Origin: Methanosarcina sp.
Lineage (GTDB): Archaea; Halobacteriota; Methanosarcinia; Methanosarcinales; Methanosarcinaceae
DNA: 11,465 nucleotides
NCBI GenBank assembly: GCA_024280975.1
Contig: JAMXLQ010000036.1
Location: 1 to 11,465, forward strand
Reading direction: 5' to 3'
Under the pieces are notes generated by a model. It searched no databases. It was not told the DNA's origin and worked only from the letters and a program-made list of their open reading frames with translations. This document shows positions 5,998 through 11,465 of the stretch, one piece after another. A program made the position numbers and the translations under genes. Numbering within the stretch: the first letter of the stretch is position 1; the number at the start of each line of letters is the position of its first letter.

Positions 5998-7095
5998 ATG
6001 ATTTTTGACCCTATCACTGTCTGCAATCTGGAACTCCAGAACCGCTTTGTAAGGTCCGCAACTCACGAGTTTATGGCTGAAGAGGACGGAACACCCACTT
6101 CCCGGCTTGGAGATCTCTATGAAGAACTTGCAAAAAATGAGGTCGGGCTGATCATAACCGGCTATTCTTATATTTTTCCGGGTGGGCAGAGTGATATCTA
6201 CCAGCAGGGCATCTATGATGACCGTTTTATTGAACCCTACCGGAAAATAACCAAAAGGGTGCACAGGTACAGAAGTAAAATCGTGCTCCAGCTCGTACAC
6301 GGAGGGCGGCAGGCAAACCTTTCAAAAGAATATCCTGTTCCTATGGCTCCTTCGGAAGTAAAAGACGGGCATTCAGCAGTTGTGCCGAGGGAAATGACCG
6401 AACAGGAAATCCTGGAGGTAATCGAAGCTTTTACAAAAGCGGCTGTCAGGGCAAAAAAAGCAGGTTTTGACGGGGTGCAGCTCCACTGTGCCCACGGCTT
6501 CCTTTTAAGTAATTTTATTTCTCCCTACACAAACAGGCGGACTGACCGCTGGGGAGGCTCGGTGGAAAACCGGGCAAGAATAATCACGGAAATTGTCCGA
6601 CGCATAAAAGAGGAGACAGGAAATTCTTTTCCCGTTCTGGTCAAACTGAATGCAACCGATGGTTTCCAACCTTGTTGCTCAAAGGCTAAACTGGGACTTG
6701 ACATTTTCCAAGCGGTAGAAATTGCAAAGCTTCTGGAGAAAGCTGGAGTATGTGCAATTGAGGTCAGCGGAGGAATAGGTGAAGCAGGTGGGGTAACTAT
6801 AAGGACCGCGATTAACGCCCCTGCCAAAGAGGCGTATTTCAGGGATTGTTCCAAAGCGATAAAAAATGCAGTCAATATTCCGGTTATCCTTGTAGGCGGC
6901 ATCAGGTCTCTTTCAGTTATTAATCACCTGCTTGAAAACGGGTATGCAGATTTGATTTCAATGAGCAGGGCATTTATCAGCGAGCCTGATATTATCTTGA
7001 AATTCAAATCAGGAGAGGTTAAAAAGGCAAGATGCGTATCATGTAATCTCTGTTTTGATTCTGAGGGCATAAGTTGCAATTTTCAGTTCGAGTAA
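5998..7095 (+). CDS. Old Yellow Enzyme-family NAD(P)H:flavin oxidoreductase
   Basis: A 365-residue FMN-binding TIM-barrel enzyme. Visible landmarks are FDPITVCNLELQNRFVRSAT at the N-terminus, LQLVHGGRQ (His101), the substrate-anion pair H163-C-A-H166, NFISPYTNRRTDRWGGS, and the phosphate-binding end ILVGGIR plus SMSRAFISEPD. The C-terminus ends in C-x2-C-x2-C-x7-C (CVSCNLCF...ISC), close to the pattern seen in dienoyl-CoA-reductase-like members, but no second FAD/NAD domain follows, so this is the short form. The residue after H166-G is Phe168, where classical members carry the Tyr that donates a proton. ATG 5998 is chosen because the family N-terminus begins there; the upstream TTG at 5902 would add an unlike hydrophobic stretch. 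The natural substrate, probably an activated C=C or a quinone-like electrophile, is unknown. Confidence 0.9.
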   Translation: MIFDPITVCNLELQNRFVRSATHEFMAEEDGTPTSRLGDLYEELAKNEVGLIITGYSYIFPGGQSDIYQQGIYDDRFIEPYRKITKRVHRYRSKIVLQLVHGGRQANLSKEYPVPMAPSEVKDGHSAVVPREMTEQEILEVIEAFTKAAVRAKKAGFDGVQLHCAHGFLLSNFISPYTNRRTDRWGGSVENRARIITEIVRRIKEETGNSFPVLVKLNATDGFQPCCSKAKLGLDIFQAVEIAKLLEKAGVCAIEVSGGIGEAGGVTIRTAINAPAKEAYFRDCSKAIKNAVNIPVILVGGIRSLSVINHLLENGYADLISMSRAFISEPDIILKFKSGEVKKARCVSCNLCFDSEGISCNFQFE

Positions 7096-7123
7096 AGGAT
7101 AACATGCACTGTCGGTTTGAGAC

Positions 7124-7146
7124 CAAGCCTTTTAAAAAAAGGCTTG
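7124..7146. terminator. 10-bp hairpin after the flavin oxidoreductase gene
   Basis: CAAGCCTTTT and AAAAGGCTTG pair perfectly around AAA, 29 bases after the stop codon. The sequence that follows is A-rich rather than T-rich, so it is not a classic hairpin-plus-T terminator on the + strand. It may stabilise the 3' end or act as a protein site. Confidence 0.5.
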
Positions 7147-7332
7147 AGCGAAAAAATAAAAAATCAGACACATTTCCAGTTTGAATAAGGGTCCGATTCA
7201 ACTTCCATTTTGAGCAGAATCCCAAGATTTTTCTTTTTATAGTTCACGCTTTACCGTCTCTCTACCTGTTTTACTGTCTTAAAAGTGGACTTTAACGTAT
7301 ATTTTTTATAATAGATAGATGCAAAAGAGATA

Positions 7333-7345
7333 AGCCTTCAAGGCT
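7333..7345. promoter_or_regulatory. Dyad upstream of the XRE-cupin promoter
   Basis: AGCCTT-C-AAGGCT is a perfect 6-bp dyad 16 bases before the TATA box at 7362. Its arms repeat those of the hairpin at 7124-7146 (AAGCCTT/AAGGCTT). It could be an operator for the XRE regulator encoded next; this is inferred from position and shared half-sites. Confidence 0.35.
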
Positions 7346-7361
7346 ATCAACAGGATACTGG

Positions 7362-7370
7362 TTTATATTT
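7362..7370 (+). promoter_or_regulatory. TATA box for the XRE-cupin regulator gene
   Basis: TTTATATTT, about 47-55 bases before ATG 7417. Transcription from about 7390 would give a leader of ~25 bases that includes the ribosome-binding site GAGGA (7403-7407). A second T/A run at 7389-7397 would instead give a leaderless message and would waste that site. Confidence 0.45.
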
Positions 7371-7416
7371 TTCTGCCGGGTCCGCTACTATATATAATTT
7401 GTGAGGAAATCGAAAA

Positions 7417-7995
7417 ATGCCAGAAGAGAACCGTGTCGGTAGTAAGATACGCCAGCTTAGAGAAGCCAGGGAACTGACCGTTGAAGAACTGGCTGAAGCC
7501 AGTCAGAGCAGCGAGGAATTAATCCAGCAGCTGGAAAATGGAGCCCTGGTGCCCTCCTTAACGCCTCTTTTAAAGATTGCCCGGGCTTTAGGTGTCCGTC
7601 TCGGTACTTTTCTGGACGATATGCCCCAGAGCGGACCTGTAATTGTCAGGGCAGGACGATCCGAAAATGTAGTTCGTTTTTCGGGAAAGACTGAGAGGCC
7701 GAAAAAGAGTGCTCTTGAGTTTTATTCTCTTGCCTCGGATAAAGCAGATCGCCACATGGAACCTTTTATCATTGACATCCATCCTTCCCCCGACGAAAGT
7801 CACAAGCCCTCTTCTCATGAAGGAGAGGAATTTATCTATGTCCTGTCAGGAGAAATCGAGATTTTCTACGGAAAGGATGTTCAGAGGCTGAATGCAGGAG
7901 ACAGTATTTACTATGACTCGATTGTCCCGCATGATGTCCACGCAGCAGGAGAAGAAGATGCAAGAATCCTGGCTGTAGTTTATGCTCCTCTGTAA
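7417..7995 (+). CDS. XRE-family transcriptional regulator with C-terminal cupin domain
   Basis: A 192-residue DNA-binding regulator. Residues about 9-66 are an XRE/Cro-type helix-turn-helix (KIRQLREARELTVEELAEAS followed by IQQLENGALVPSLTPLLKIA). Residues about 115-192 form a single cupin barrel (HEGEEFIYVLSGEIEIFYG, then GDSIYYDSIVPHDVHA) that usually binds a small ligand or metal. In the first cupin motif the usual H-x-H is S132-x-H134, with Glu138 and His172 kept, so metal binding is uncertain. The ATG is preceded by GAGGA at 9-base spacing. The gene lies first in a same-strand group with a thioesterase (104 bases on) and an acyl-CoA ligase; XRE-cupin regulators are often found beside such ligases in archaea, so local control is likely. 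The ligand, perhaps an acid or acyl-CoA, is inferred. Confidence 0.9.
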   Translation: MPEENRVGSKIRQLREARELTVEELAEASQSSEELIQQLENGALVPSLTPLLKIARALGVRLGTFLDDMPQSGPVIVRAGRSENVVRFSGKTERPKKSALEFYSLASDKADRHMEPFIIDIHPSPDESHKPSSHEGEEFIYVLSGEIEIFYGKDVQRLNAGDSIYYDSIVPHDVHAAGEEDARILAVVYAPL

Positions 7996-8099
7996 AGTTT
8001 CAGTAGGTAGACAAAAGAGCGTAAGAACTAGCCTAATTGGCGAAAAGTTCTGGATTTAAAAAATTAGATACAAGTATTTCAGAGTTAAGGTAATCCAAA

Positions 8100-8543
8100 A
8101 TGTTCAGTACAATTGTTAGTCCGCGCTTTGGGGACATAGACGGGCTTGGGCATGTGAATAACACTGTCCTCCCGGTCTGGTTCGAAATTGGAAGAAACTC
8201 CGTATTCCGGCTTTTTTCACCGGATCTTGATCTCAGTCCTGATGTATGGCACCTTATTCTGGTCAGAACTGAATTTGACTTTCTGCACCAGATGTATTTC
8301 AGGTCTGATGTAGAGATCAGAACCTTTATTGCGAAAATAGGGAACAGTTCTTTTACTGTCGGGCACGAGGCATGGCAGGAGGGAGAGCTTAAGGTCAGGG
8401 GTCAGGCAGTTCTTGTCTATTACGACTTCAAACTCCAAAAGGCAATTCCGCTTCCAGATTCGATTCGGAACATTCTGAAAGCACATATGCTTCCTGCAAT
8501 GGATACCAATGAGATAGATACGGATTCTCCCTGCTCGATCTGA
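8100..8543 (+). CDS. 4-hydroxybenzoyl-CoA-thioesterase-fold acyl-CoA thioesterase
   Basis: A 147-residue hotdog-fold protein of the 4HBT/YbgC type. The N-terminal motif RFGDIDGLGHVNN, followed by WFEIGRN, is the family signature; Asp14 aligns with the catalytic Asp17 of Pseudomonas 4-hydroxybenzoyl-CoA thioesterase. The middle strands (LVRTEFDFLHQMYFRSDVEI, then FTVGHE) match the hotdog sheet, and length is normal. It hydrolyses acyl-CoA to free acid and CoA in the cytoplasm; the acyl group is not predictable. AAGGT (8087-8091) lies 8 bases before the ATG. It sits between the XRE-cupin gene and an acyl-CoA ligase, which catalyses the opposite conversion, suggesting editing or balancing of a CoA-thioester pool. 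The last ~20 residues are polar and probably disordered. Confidence 0.88.
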   Translation: MFSTIVSPRFGDIDGLGHVNNTVLPVWFEIGRNSVFRLFSPDLDLSPDVWHLILVRTEFDFLHQMYFRSDVEIRTFIAKIGNSSFTVGHEAWQEGELKVRGQAVLVYYDFKLQKAIPLPDSIRNILKAHMLPAMDTNEIDTDSPCSI

Positions 8544-8579
8544 ACATATCTGAATATACTTGCCTCCCGCAGACGGGCT

Positions 8580-8598
8580 TTAAGGTTAAATGCCTTAA
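8580..8598 (+). other. Small hairpin between thioesterase and ligase genes
   Basis: TTAAGG and CCTTAA pair around a 7-base loop, 36 bases after the thioesterase stop and about 55 before the ligase ATG. A short CCCG-CAGA-CGGG stem sits just before it (about 8567-8578). Together they could attenuate or process a shared transcript. No T-tract follows. Confidence 0.35.
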
Positions 8599-8652
8599 CT
8601 CGTAAGCCAACAGTTTCTAAAAGAGAGATAATACAAGTGAGAGGCTGAAATT

Positions 8653-10308
8653 ATGTATCTTATAGAAGACTCCGTCGGTGAGTACTTTGAAAAACAGGTA
8701 GCTGTAGATCCTGACCACGAATTTATTATTTATCCGGATCGGGATCTCCGTTTTACTTATGGGCAATTCAACGAGAGGGTTAATAACCTCGGAAAAGGGC
8801 TGCTAGCTATTGGGATAACAAAAGGGGATCATGTAGGAATCTGGGCAAAAAATGTTCCTGATTGGCTTACCTTCATGTTTGCCACAGCAAAAATCGGGGC
8901 AGTGCTTGTCACTGTAAATACTGCTTACAAAAGCCATGAAGTCGAATATGTGTTAAAACAGTCCGATATGAAAGCTCTGGCTCTTATTGATAGCTTCAGA
9001 GATGTTGATTACCTTGAAATAATCAATGGGCTGGTCCCTGAGCTCAAAACCTCTGAAAGAGGAAGACTGAAAAGCAAAAACTTTCCCTGTCTTAAGAGCA
9101 TAATTTATGTCGGACAGGAAAAGCACCGGGGTATGTATAACACAAGTGAGCTTATGCTTCTTGGCAGCCATTATCCCGACGAAGAGCTCTGTGAGATTAT
9201 GGCCAGTGTCGACTGTGACGATGTTGTCAATATGCAGTATACGTCAGGGACTACCGGGTTTCCTAAAGGAGTCATGCTGACCCATAAAAATATCTTGAAC
9301 AACGGGCTTTCTATCGGAGATCGCCAGAAGTTCACCTTTATTGATAAGCTCTGTTTTCCTGTGCCACTTTTCCACTGTTTCGGGATAGTACTCGGAGTTA
9401 TGGCCATTCTAACCCACAGAGCAACGCTTGTTATGCTCGAGGTTTTCGACCCTCTTATGGTACTTGCTGCAGTCCATAAAGAGAGATGTACGGCTCTTTA
9501 CGGTGTTCCCACAATGTTTATCGCCGAATATACGCACTCCATGTTCGATATGTTCGACCTATCTTCTCTCAGGACAGGGATTATGGCAGGTTCAACATGT
9601 CCTGTGGAAGCCATGAAAAAGGTCGTAAAAGACATGCACTGCCATCAGATTACCAGTGTTTACGGACTTACGGAAGCATCCCCTGGTATGACCCAAACTA
9701 CTGTGGATGATCCTGTAGAACTCAGGGTCGAAACTGTAGGGAAATCTTTCCCGGGCGTTGAGGTCAGAGTAGTCGATCCGGATACAAATGAGCCGGTGCC
9801 CCTAAACACTGTAGGAGAGATATGCTGTCGCGGGTATAATGTAATGAAAGGTTACTATAAGATGCCTGAGGAAACGAAAAAGGTCATCGATGAAGGCGGC
9901 TGGCTTCACAGTGGAGATCTTGGGACCTGTGACGAAAATGGTTATTACAGAATTACAGGCAGGATTAAGGACATGATTATTCGGGGAGGGGAAAATATCT
10001 ATCCAAGGGAGATTGAGGAACTCCTGCTTACCATGCCTGAGGTTACAGACGTCCAGGTTGTGGGTATCCCTGATAACAAATACGGGGAAATTGTAGGGGC
10101 CTTTGTGATTCTTGAAAAAGGTGTAGACTTTACAGAAGCTGATATCAAGGATTATGCTTTAAGCAAGATCGCCCGCTATAAGGTTCCAAAGCATGTATTT
10201 ATTGTAGAAGAATTTCCATTGACAGCAAGTGGTAAAATTCAAAAATACAGGCTAAGGGAGATGGCTGTGGAACTTCTAAAAAAACGTACTGAAATCGCGG
10301 TTGAGTAA
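8653..10308 (+). CDS. FadD/ACSF2-like AMP-forming acyl-CoA ligase
   Basis: A 551-residue member of the ANL adenylate-forming superfamily, full length. It activates a carboxylic acid with ATP to acyl-AMP and then transfers it to CoA. Landmarks are the phosphate loop YTSGTTGFPKGVMLTH (from Tyr196), PLFHCFG, the adenine-binding YGLTEASP, SGDLG with Asp422 for the ribose hydroxyls, the hinge region GRIKDMIIRGGENIYPREIE (from Gly436) and the catalytic PLTASGKIQK with Lys528. The sequence resembles the medium/long-chain group (FadD-like, ACSF2) more than acetyl-CoA synthetase. GAGG (8641-8644) lies 8 bases before the ATG. The gene ends the XRE-cupin/thioesterase/ligase group and is followed by a hairpin terminator. 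The acid it uses cannot be read from sequence; branched or aromatic acids taken up from the environment are possible. Confidence 0.92.
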   Translation: MYLIEDSVGEYFEKQVAVDPDHEFIIYPDRDLRFTYGQFNERVNNLGKGLLAIGITKGDHVGIWAKNVPDWLTFMFATAKIGAVLVTVNTAYKSHEVEYVLKQSDMKALALIDSFRDVDYLEIINGLVPELKTSERGRLKSKNFPCLKSIIYVGQEKHRGMYNTSELMLLGSHYPDEELCEIMASVDCDDVVNMQYTSGTTGFPKGVMLTHKNILNNGLSIGDRQKFTFIDKLCFPVPLFHCFGIVLGVMAILTHRATLVMLEVFDPLMVLAAVHKERCTALYGVPTMFIAEYTHSMFDMFDLSSLRTGIMAGSTCPVEAMKKVVKDMHCHQITSVYGLTEASPGMTQTTVDDPVELRVETVGKSFPGVEVRVVDPDTNEPVPLNTVGEICCRGYNVMKGYYKMPEETKKVIDEGGWLHSGDLGTCDENGYYRITGRIKDMIIRGGENIYPREIEELLLTMPEVTDVQVVGIPDNKYGEIVGAFVILEKGVDFTEADIKDYALSKIARYKVPKHVFIVEEFPLTASGKIQKYRLREMAVELLKKRTEIAVE

Positions 10309-10332
10309 AGACAGAACTGTTAAAAAAAGCAG

Positions 10333-10383
10333 TTGACCAAATATTATAATTGACCAAGTGTTATAGTTGATCAAAATTGCTAT
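10333..10383. repeat. 17-base tandem repeat, three copies
   Basis: Units at 10333-10349, 10350-10366 and 10367-10383 each begin TTGA(C/T)CAA. Units 1 and 2 differ at three of 17 positions; the third is diverged in its second half. They start 24 bases after the ligase stop. TTGATCAA in unit 3 is a perfect palindrome, so the units could be regularly spaced protein sites. Confidence 0.65.
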
Positions 10384-10399
10384 CTATAAATGTGGTATT

Positions 10400-10430
10400 A
10401 TCGACCTGAATGGTCGATTTCTTTTTTCAT
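10400..10430 (+). terminator. Hairpin plus T-tract terminator of the acyl-CoA module
   Basis: ATCGACC and GGTCGAT pair over 7 bp around TGAAT and are followed by TTTCTTTTTT, 92 bases after the ligase stop codon. This has the form of an intrinsic terminator on the + strand. Confidence 0.65.
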
Positions 10431-10453
10431 AAATCTAGTACGTTAATTATTTT

Positions 10454-10470
10454 GCTTTAAAATTTAAAGC
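10454..10470. repeat. A/T-rich palindrome
   Basis: GCTTTAAA-A-TTTAAAGC is a perfect 8-bp dyad around one base, in non-coding DNA after the terminator. Function is unknown; in such A/T-rich DNA a chance origin is possible. Confidence 0.4.
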
Positions 10471-10601
10471 TATTAAAAAATTGGATACTAGTAAATATTA
10501 ACTAGTGGTCATATTTTTGAAGCATATTGTAAATTGTTTTCCTTATCTAAATGTTTATGGTAATAGAAAAACGATAGGCAATTGAATATTTGACGTAATT
10601 T

Positions 10602-10611
10602 ATTATATATA
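10602..10611 (+). promoter_or_regulatory. TATA box before the paired-hairpin element
   Basis: ATTATATATA is a strong archaeal TATA-like stretch. Transcription would begin about 25 bases on, near 10632-10637, about 40 bases before the first hairpin repeat. No protein gene follows that would otherwise explain it. Confidence 0.5.
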
Positions 10612-10670
10612 CAAATTCAGCATTAGATGGATTAGTTGCAAGAGAAGCATAAGTGCATCTTTGTGCATAG

Positions 10671-10746
10671 TATGGGGAGTTTTTTGTAGGGGTTTCATCC
10701 GATTGAGAGCTCAGGGACAATATAAGGAGCTCTCAATCAATCGCAA
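10671..10746 (+). repeat. Hairpin repeat unit 1
   Basis: A G-rich lead (GGGGAGT...AGGGGTTTCA) is followed by the stem GATTGAGAGCTC (10701-10712) and GAGCTCTCAATC (10727-10738) around a 14-base loop that begins AGGG. It pairs with unit 2 at 10794-10870. Confidence 0.8.
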
Positions 10747-10793
10747 CCAATTAAATATATCTGCACTGTTTCTCTTACAACTATTGAGGGAAT

Positions 10794-10870
10794 ATTGGGG
10801 AGTATTCTCAAGGGGGTTTCACCGATTGAGAGCCCAAGGGTCATCAAATAGGGCTCTCAATCAATACAAA
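10794..10870 (+). repeat. Hairpin repeat unit 2
   Basis: It has the same organisation as unit 1: GGGGAGT...AGGGGGTTTCA, then the stem GATTGAGAGCCC (10824-10835) and GGGCTCTCAATC (10851-10862) around a 15-base loop containing AGGG. The stem is perfect although its sequence differs from unit 1 at one base pair. Confidence 0.8.
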
Positions 10871-11226
10871 TCTTAAACTTAATCTTTTTCAGTTAAATTT
10901 TAGCATAATTTATAAACTTCATAATTTCTGGTATTTTAACCTAGACTTTTAACGTTATGAAATTAGTACAAGTTATTAGCCTAGGTAGAATGTACAAATA
11001 TTCAAATTTTTCTTGTAATTAAACTTAAATTTTCGAGTCTGCCCCATCCAGATCTTTAATAAATCTTTCAAACAATTAATAACTGCGCTATCCTATTTAA
11101 GTCCTTTGATGAGTCACTTTTGTTAGTGTTTTTGCTAACAAAATAGACCTTATTCACAATAATACTTTTTTATATTCTTAATTTTTGTACTGGCATTAAC
11201 AAAATAGGGAAATTTGAGACTAGGAA
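10871..11226. other. A/T-rich non-coding DNA
   Basis: No gene is seen. The only strong structure is a hairpin of TTTTGTTAG (11118-11126) and CTAACAAAA (11135-11143) with an 8-base loop; TAACAAAATAG from its right arm recurs at about 11197-11207. Several TATA-like stretches occur on both strands. Confidence 0.4.
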
Positions 11227-11382
11227 TAGATGTTCTAGGAGAGCCAAGGGCGGTCCAAGTATCAAAGGCTCAGCTTCAAAAACCGCAGGACTTTTGTCCC
11301 GTCCCCATCTACGAGACAAAGATGTCAGTATCACTTATAGTAAGAAACCGGAGCAATGATTGAAAATCTAAAATCTTTGCTC
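11227..11382. other. GC-richer structured island, possible RNA or gene remnant
   Basis: This segment is clearly richer in G+C than the DNA on either side. Nested complementary segments occur: TAGATG (11227-11232) with CATCTA (11306-11311), enclosing GCGGT (11250-11254) with ACCGC (11282-11286), then GGAC-TTTT-GTCC (11288-11299). GAGCC (11241-11245) can also pair with GGCTC (11267-11271), crossing the GCGGT stem. A separate hairpin follows: GAGCAA-T-GATT (11351-11361) with AATC-T-TTGCTC (11372-11382). Both strands have an open frame through the island, but neither has a supported start or a recognised product. It could be a structured RNA, the end of a lost insertion element, or a decayed gene. 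Confidence 0.35.
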
Positions 11383-11465
11383 AAGAAAGTACTATAAATG
11401 GTAAAATTTAGTTATATAAAATAGCTAAATATTCTTATTTTACATGACTACTCGGATTTTAGCAC

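Larger units (their letters stand above)
7096..7416. other. Non-coding spacer before the acyl-CoA module
   Basis: No gene is seen. The spacer holds a 10-bp hairpin soon after the oxidoreductase stop, T-rich tracts at about 7228-7240 and 7300-7310 that could end transcription, a small dyad at 7333-7345, a TATA box at 7362-7370 and a second T/A run at 7389-7397. Confidence 0.5.
10632..10890 (+). ncRNA. Candidate small RNA with two homologous hairpins
   Basis: A region of about 255 bases bounded by a TATA box upstream and the T-rich CTTTTTC (10884-10890) downstream. It contains two ~76-base repeats 123 bases apart, each with a perfect 12-bp stem. One stem pair differs in both partners between copies (T10711-A10728 versus C10834-G10852) while the loops have diverged, as expected if pairing is selected. 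The strand is provisional: a TATA-like stretch at about 10906-10914 could drive the opposite strand. An alternative reading as a short peptide gene exists because the left halves also differ mostly at third codon positions. No known RNA family is recognised. Confidence 0.4.

Noticed and set aside
6525..6902. 125-residue frame on the - strand inside the flavin oxidoreductase gene
   Set aside because: It is antisense to conserved barrel motifs, with Ser/Pro/Ala-rich composition typical of a shadow frame.
10333..10383. Replication-origin iterons
   Set aside because: Only three diverged 17-base units are present, with no adjacent Cdc6/Orc1 gene or origin recognition box. The position in a 3' UTR makes this unlikely.
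10671..10870. CRISPR array
   Set aside because: Only two repeats are present, they are about 76 bases long with an internal hairpin and diverged loops, and there are no uniform spacers or cas genes.
10661..10876. 71-residue + strand reading frame across the hairpin repeats
   Set aside because: It begins with TTG without a ribosome-binding site. The internal peptide repeat follows from the DNA repeat, and its right halves are in different frames. Kept as a finding because of the third-position pattern, but not annotated as a gene.
11147..11359. Open + strand frame and opposing - strand frame through the GC-richer island
   Set aside because: There is no ATG with a ribosome-binding site in either and no recognisable protein family, so neither is called as a gene.
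1..11465. tRNA or rRNA genes
   Set aside because: No cloverleaf with a GGTTCRANNCC-like T arm and no rRNA-like stretch was found by eye on either strand.

Overview
The window reads as a chromosomal stretch of a methanogenic archaeon, most likely a Methanosarcina species. The evidence is A/T-rich intergenic DNA with archaeal TATA boxes, T-tract or hairpin-plus-T endings, ribosome-binding sites of the GAGG/AAGGT/GGGGA type, moderate-GC genes, and a gene set (SLC41/MgtE transporter with a PhoU-TrkA_C protein, a DUF362 protein, an archaeal XRE-cupin regulator) familiar from that genus. This assignment is by recognition and was not searched. All confident genes are on the + strand.

Layout. Positions 1-1623 hold the 3' end of an MgtE/SLC41-type divalent-cation transporter, then a 399-residue soluble protein made of two PhoU-like plus TrkA_C units, probably the regulatory partner of the transporter. 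A spacer with two nested degenerate tandem duplications (1641-1860) leads to a DUF362 protein (1919-2797). After an A/T-rich gap comes a 69-residue zinc-ribbon protein (3084-3293) whose ribosome-binding site lies in a dyad. A 374-base spacer with small repeats precedes a probable PEBP-family (YbhB/YbcL-like) lipoprotein (3668-4273), tightly coupled to a peptide methionine sulfoxide reductase, msrA (4281-4841). Next are an exported protein of unknown function (5044-5880) and an Old Yellow Enzyme-family flavin oxidoreductase (5998-7095).

Positions 7417-10308 form an acyl-CoA module in one orientation: XRE-cupin regulator, 4HBT-fold thioesterase and FadD/ACSF2-like acyl-CoA ligase. The ligase would make acyl-CoA from a carboxylic acid, the thioesterase would hydrolyse acyl-CoA, and the regulator probably senses a related ligand. 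In a methanogen without classical fatty-acid beta-oxidation the physiological acid is not obvious.

The last 1.15 kb (10309-11465) has no convincing protein gene but is the most structured non-coding part. It has a 17-base tandem repeat, a hairpin terminator, and a pair of ~76-base repeats, each with a perfect 12-bp stem and one compensatory pair change between copies, placed behind a good TATA box. It ends with a GC-richer island that folds into nested stems and is open on both strands. The paired-hairpin element is the best candidate for something undescribed here: a tandem-hairpin small RNA, or a decayed repeat family that once encoded a short peptide.
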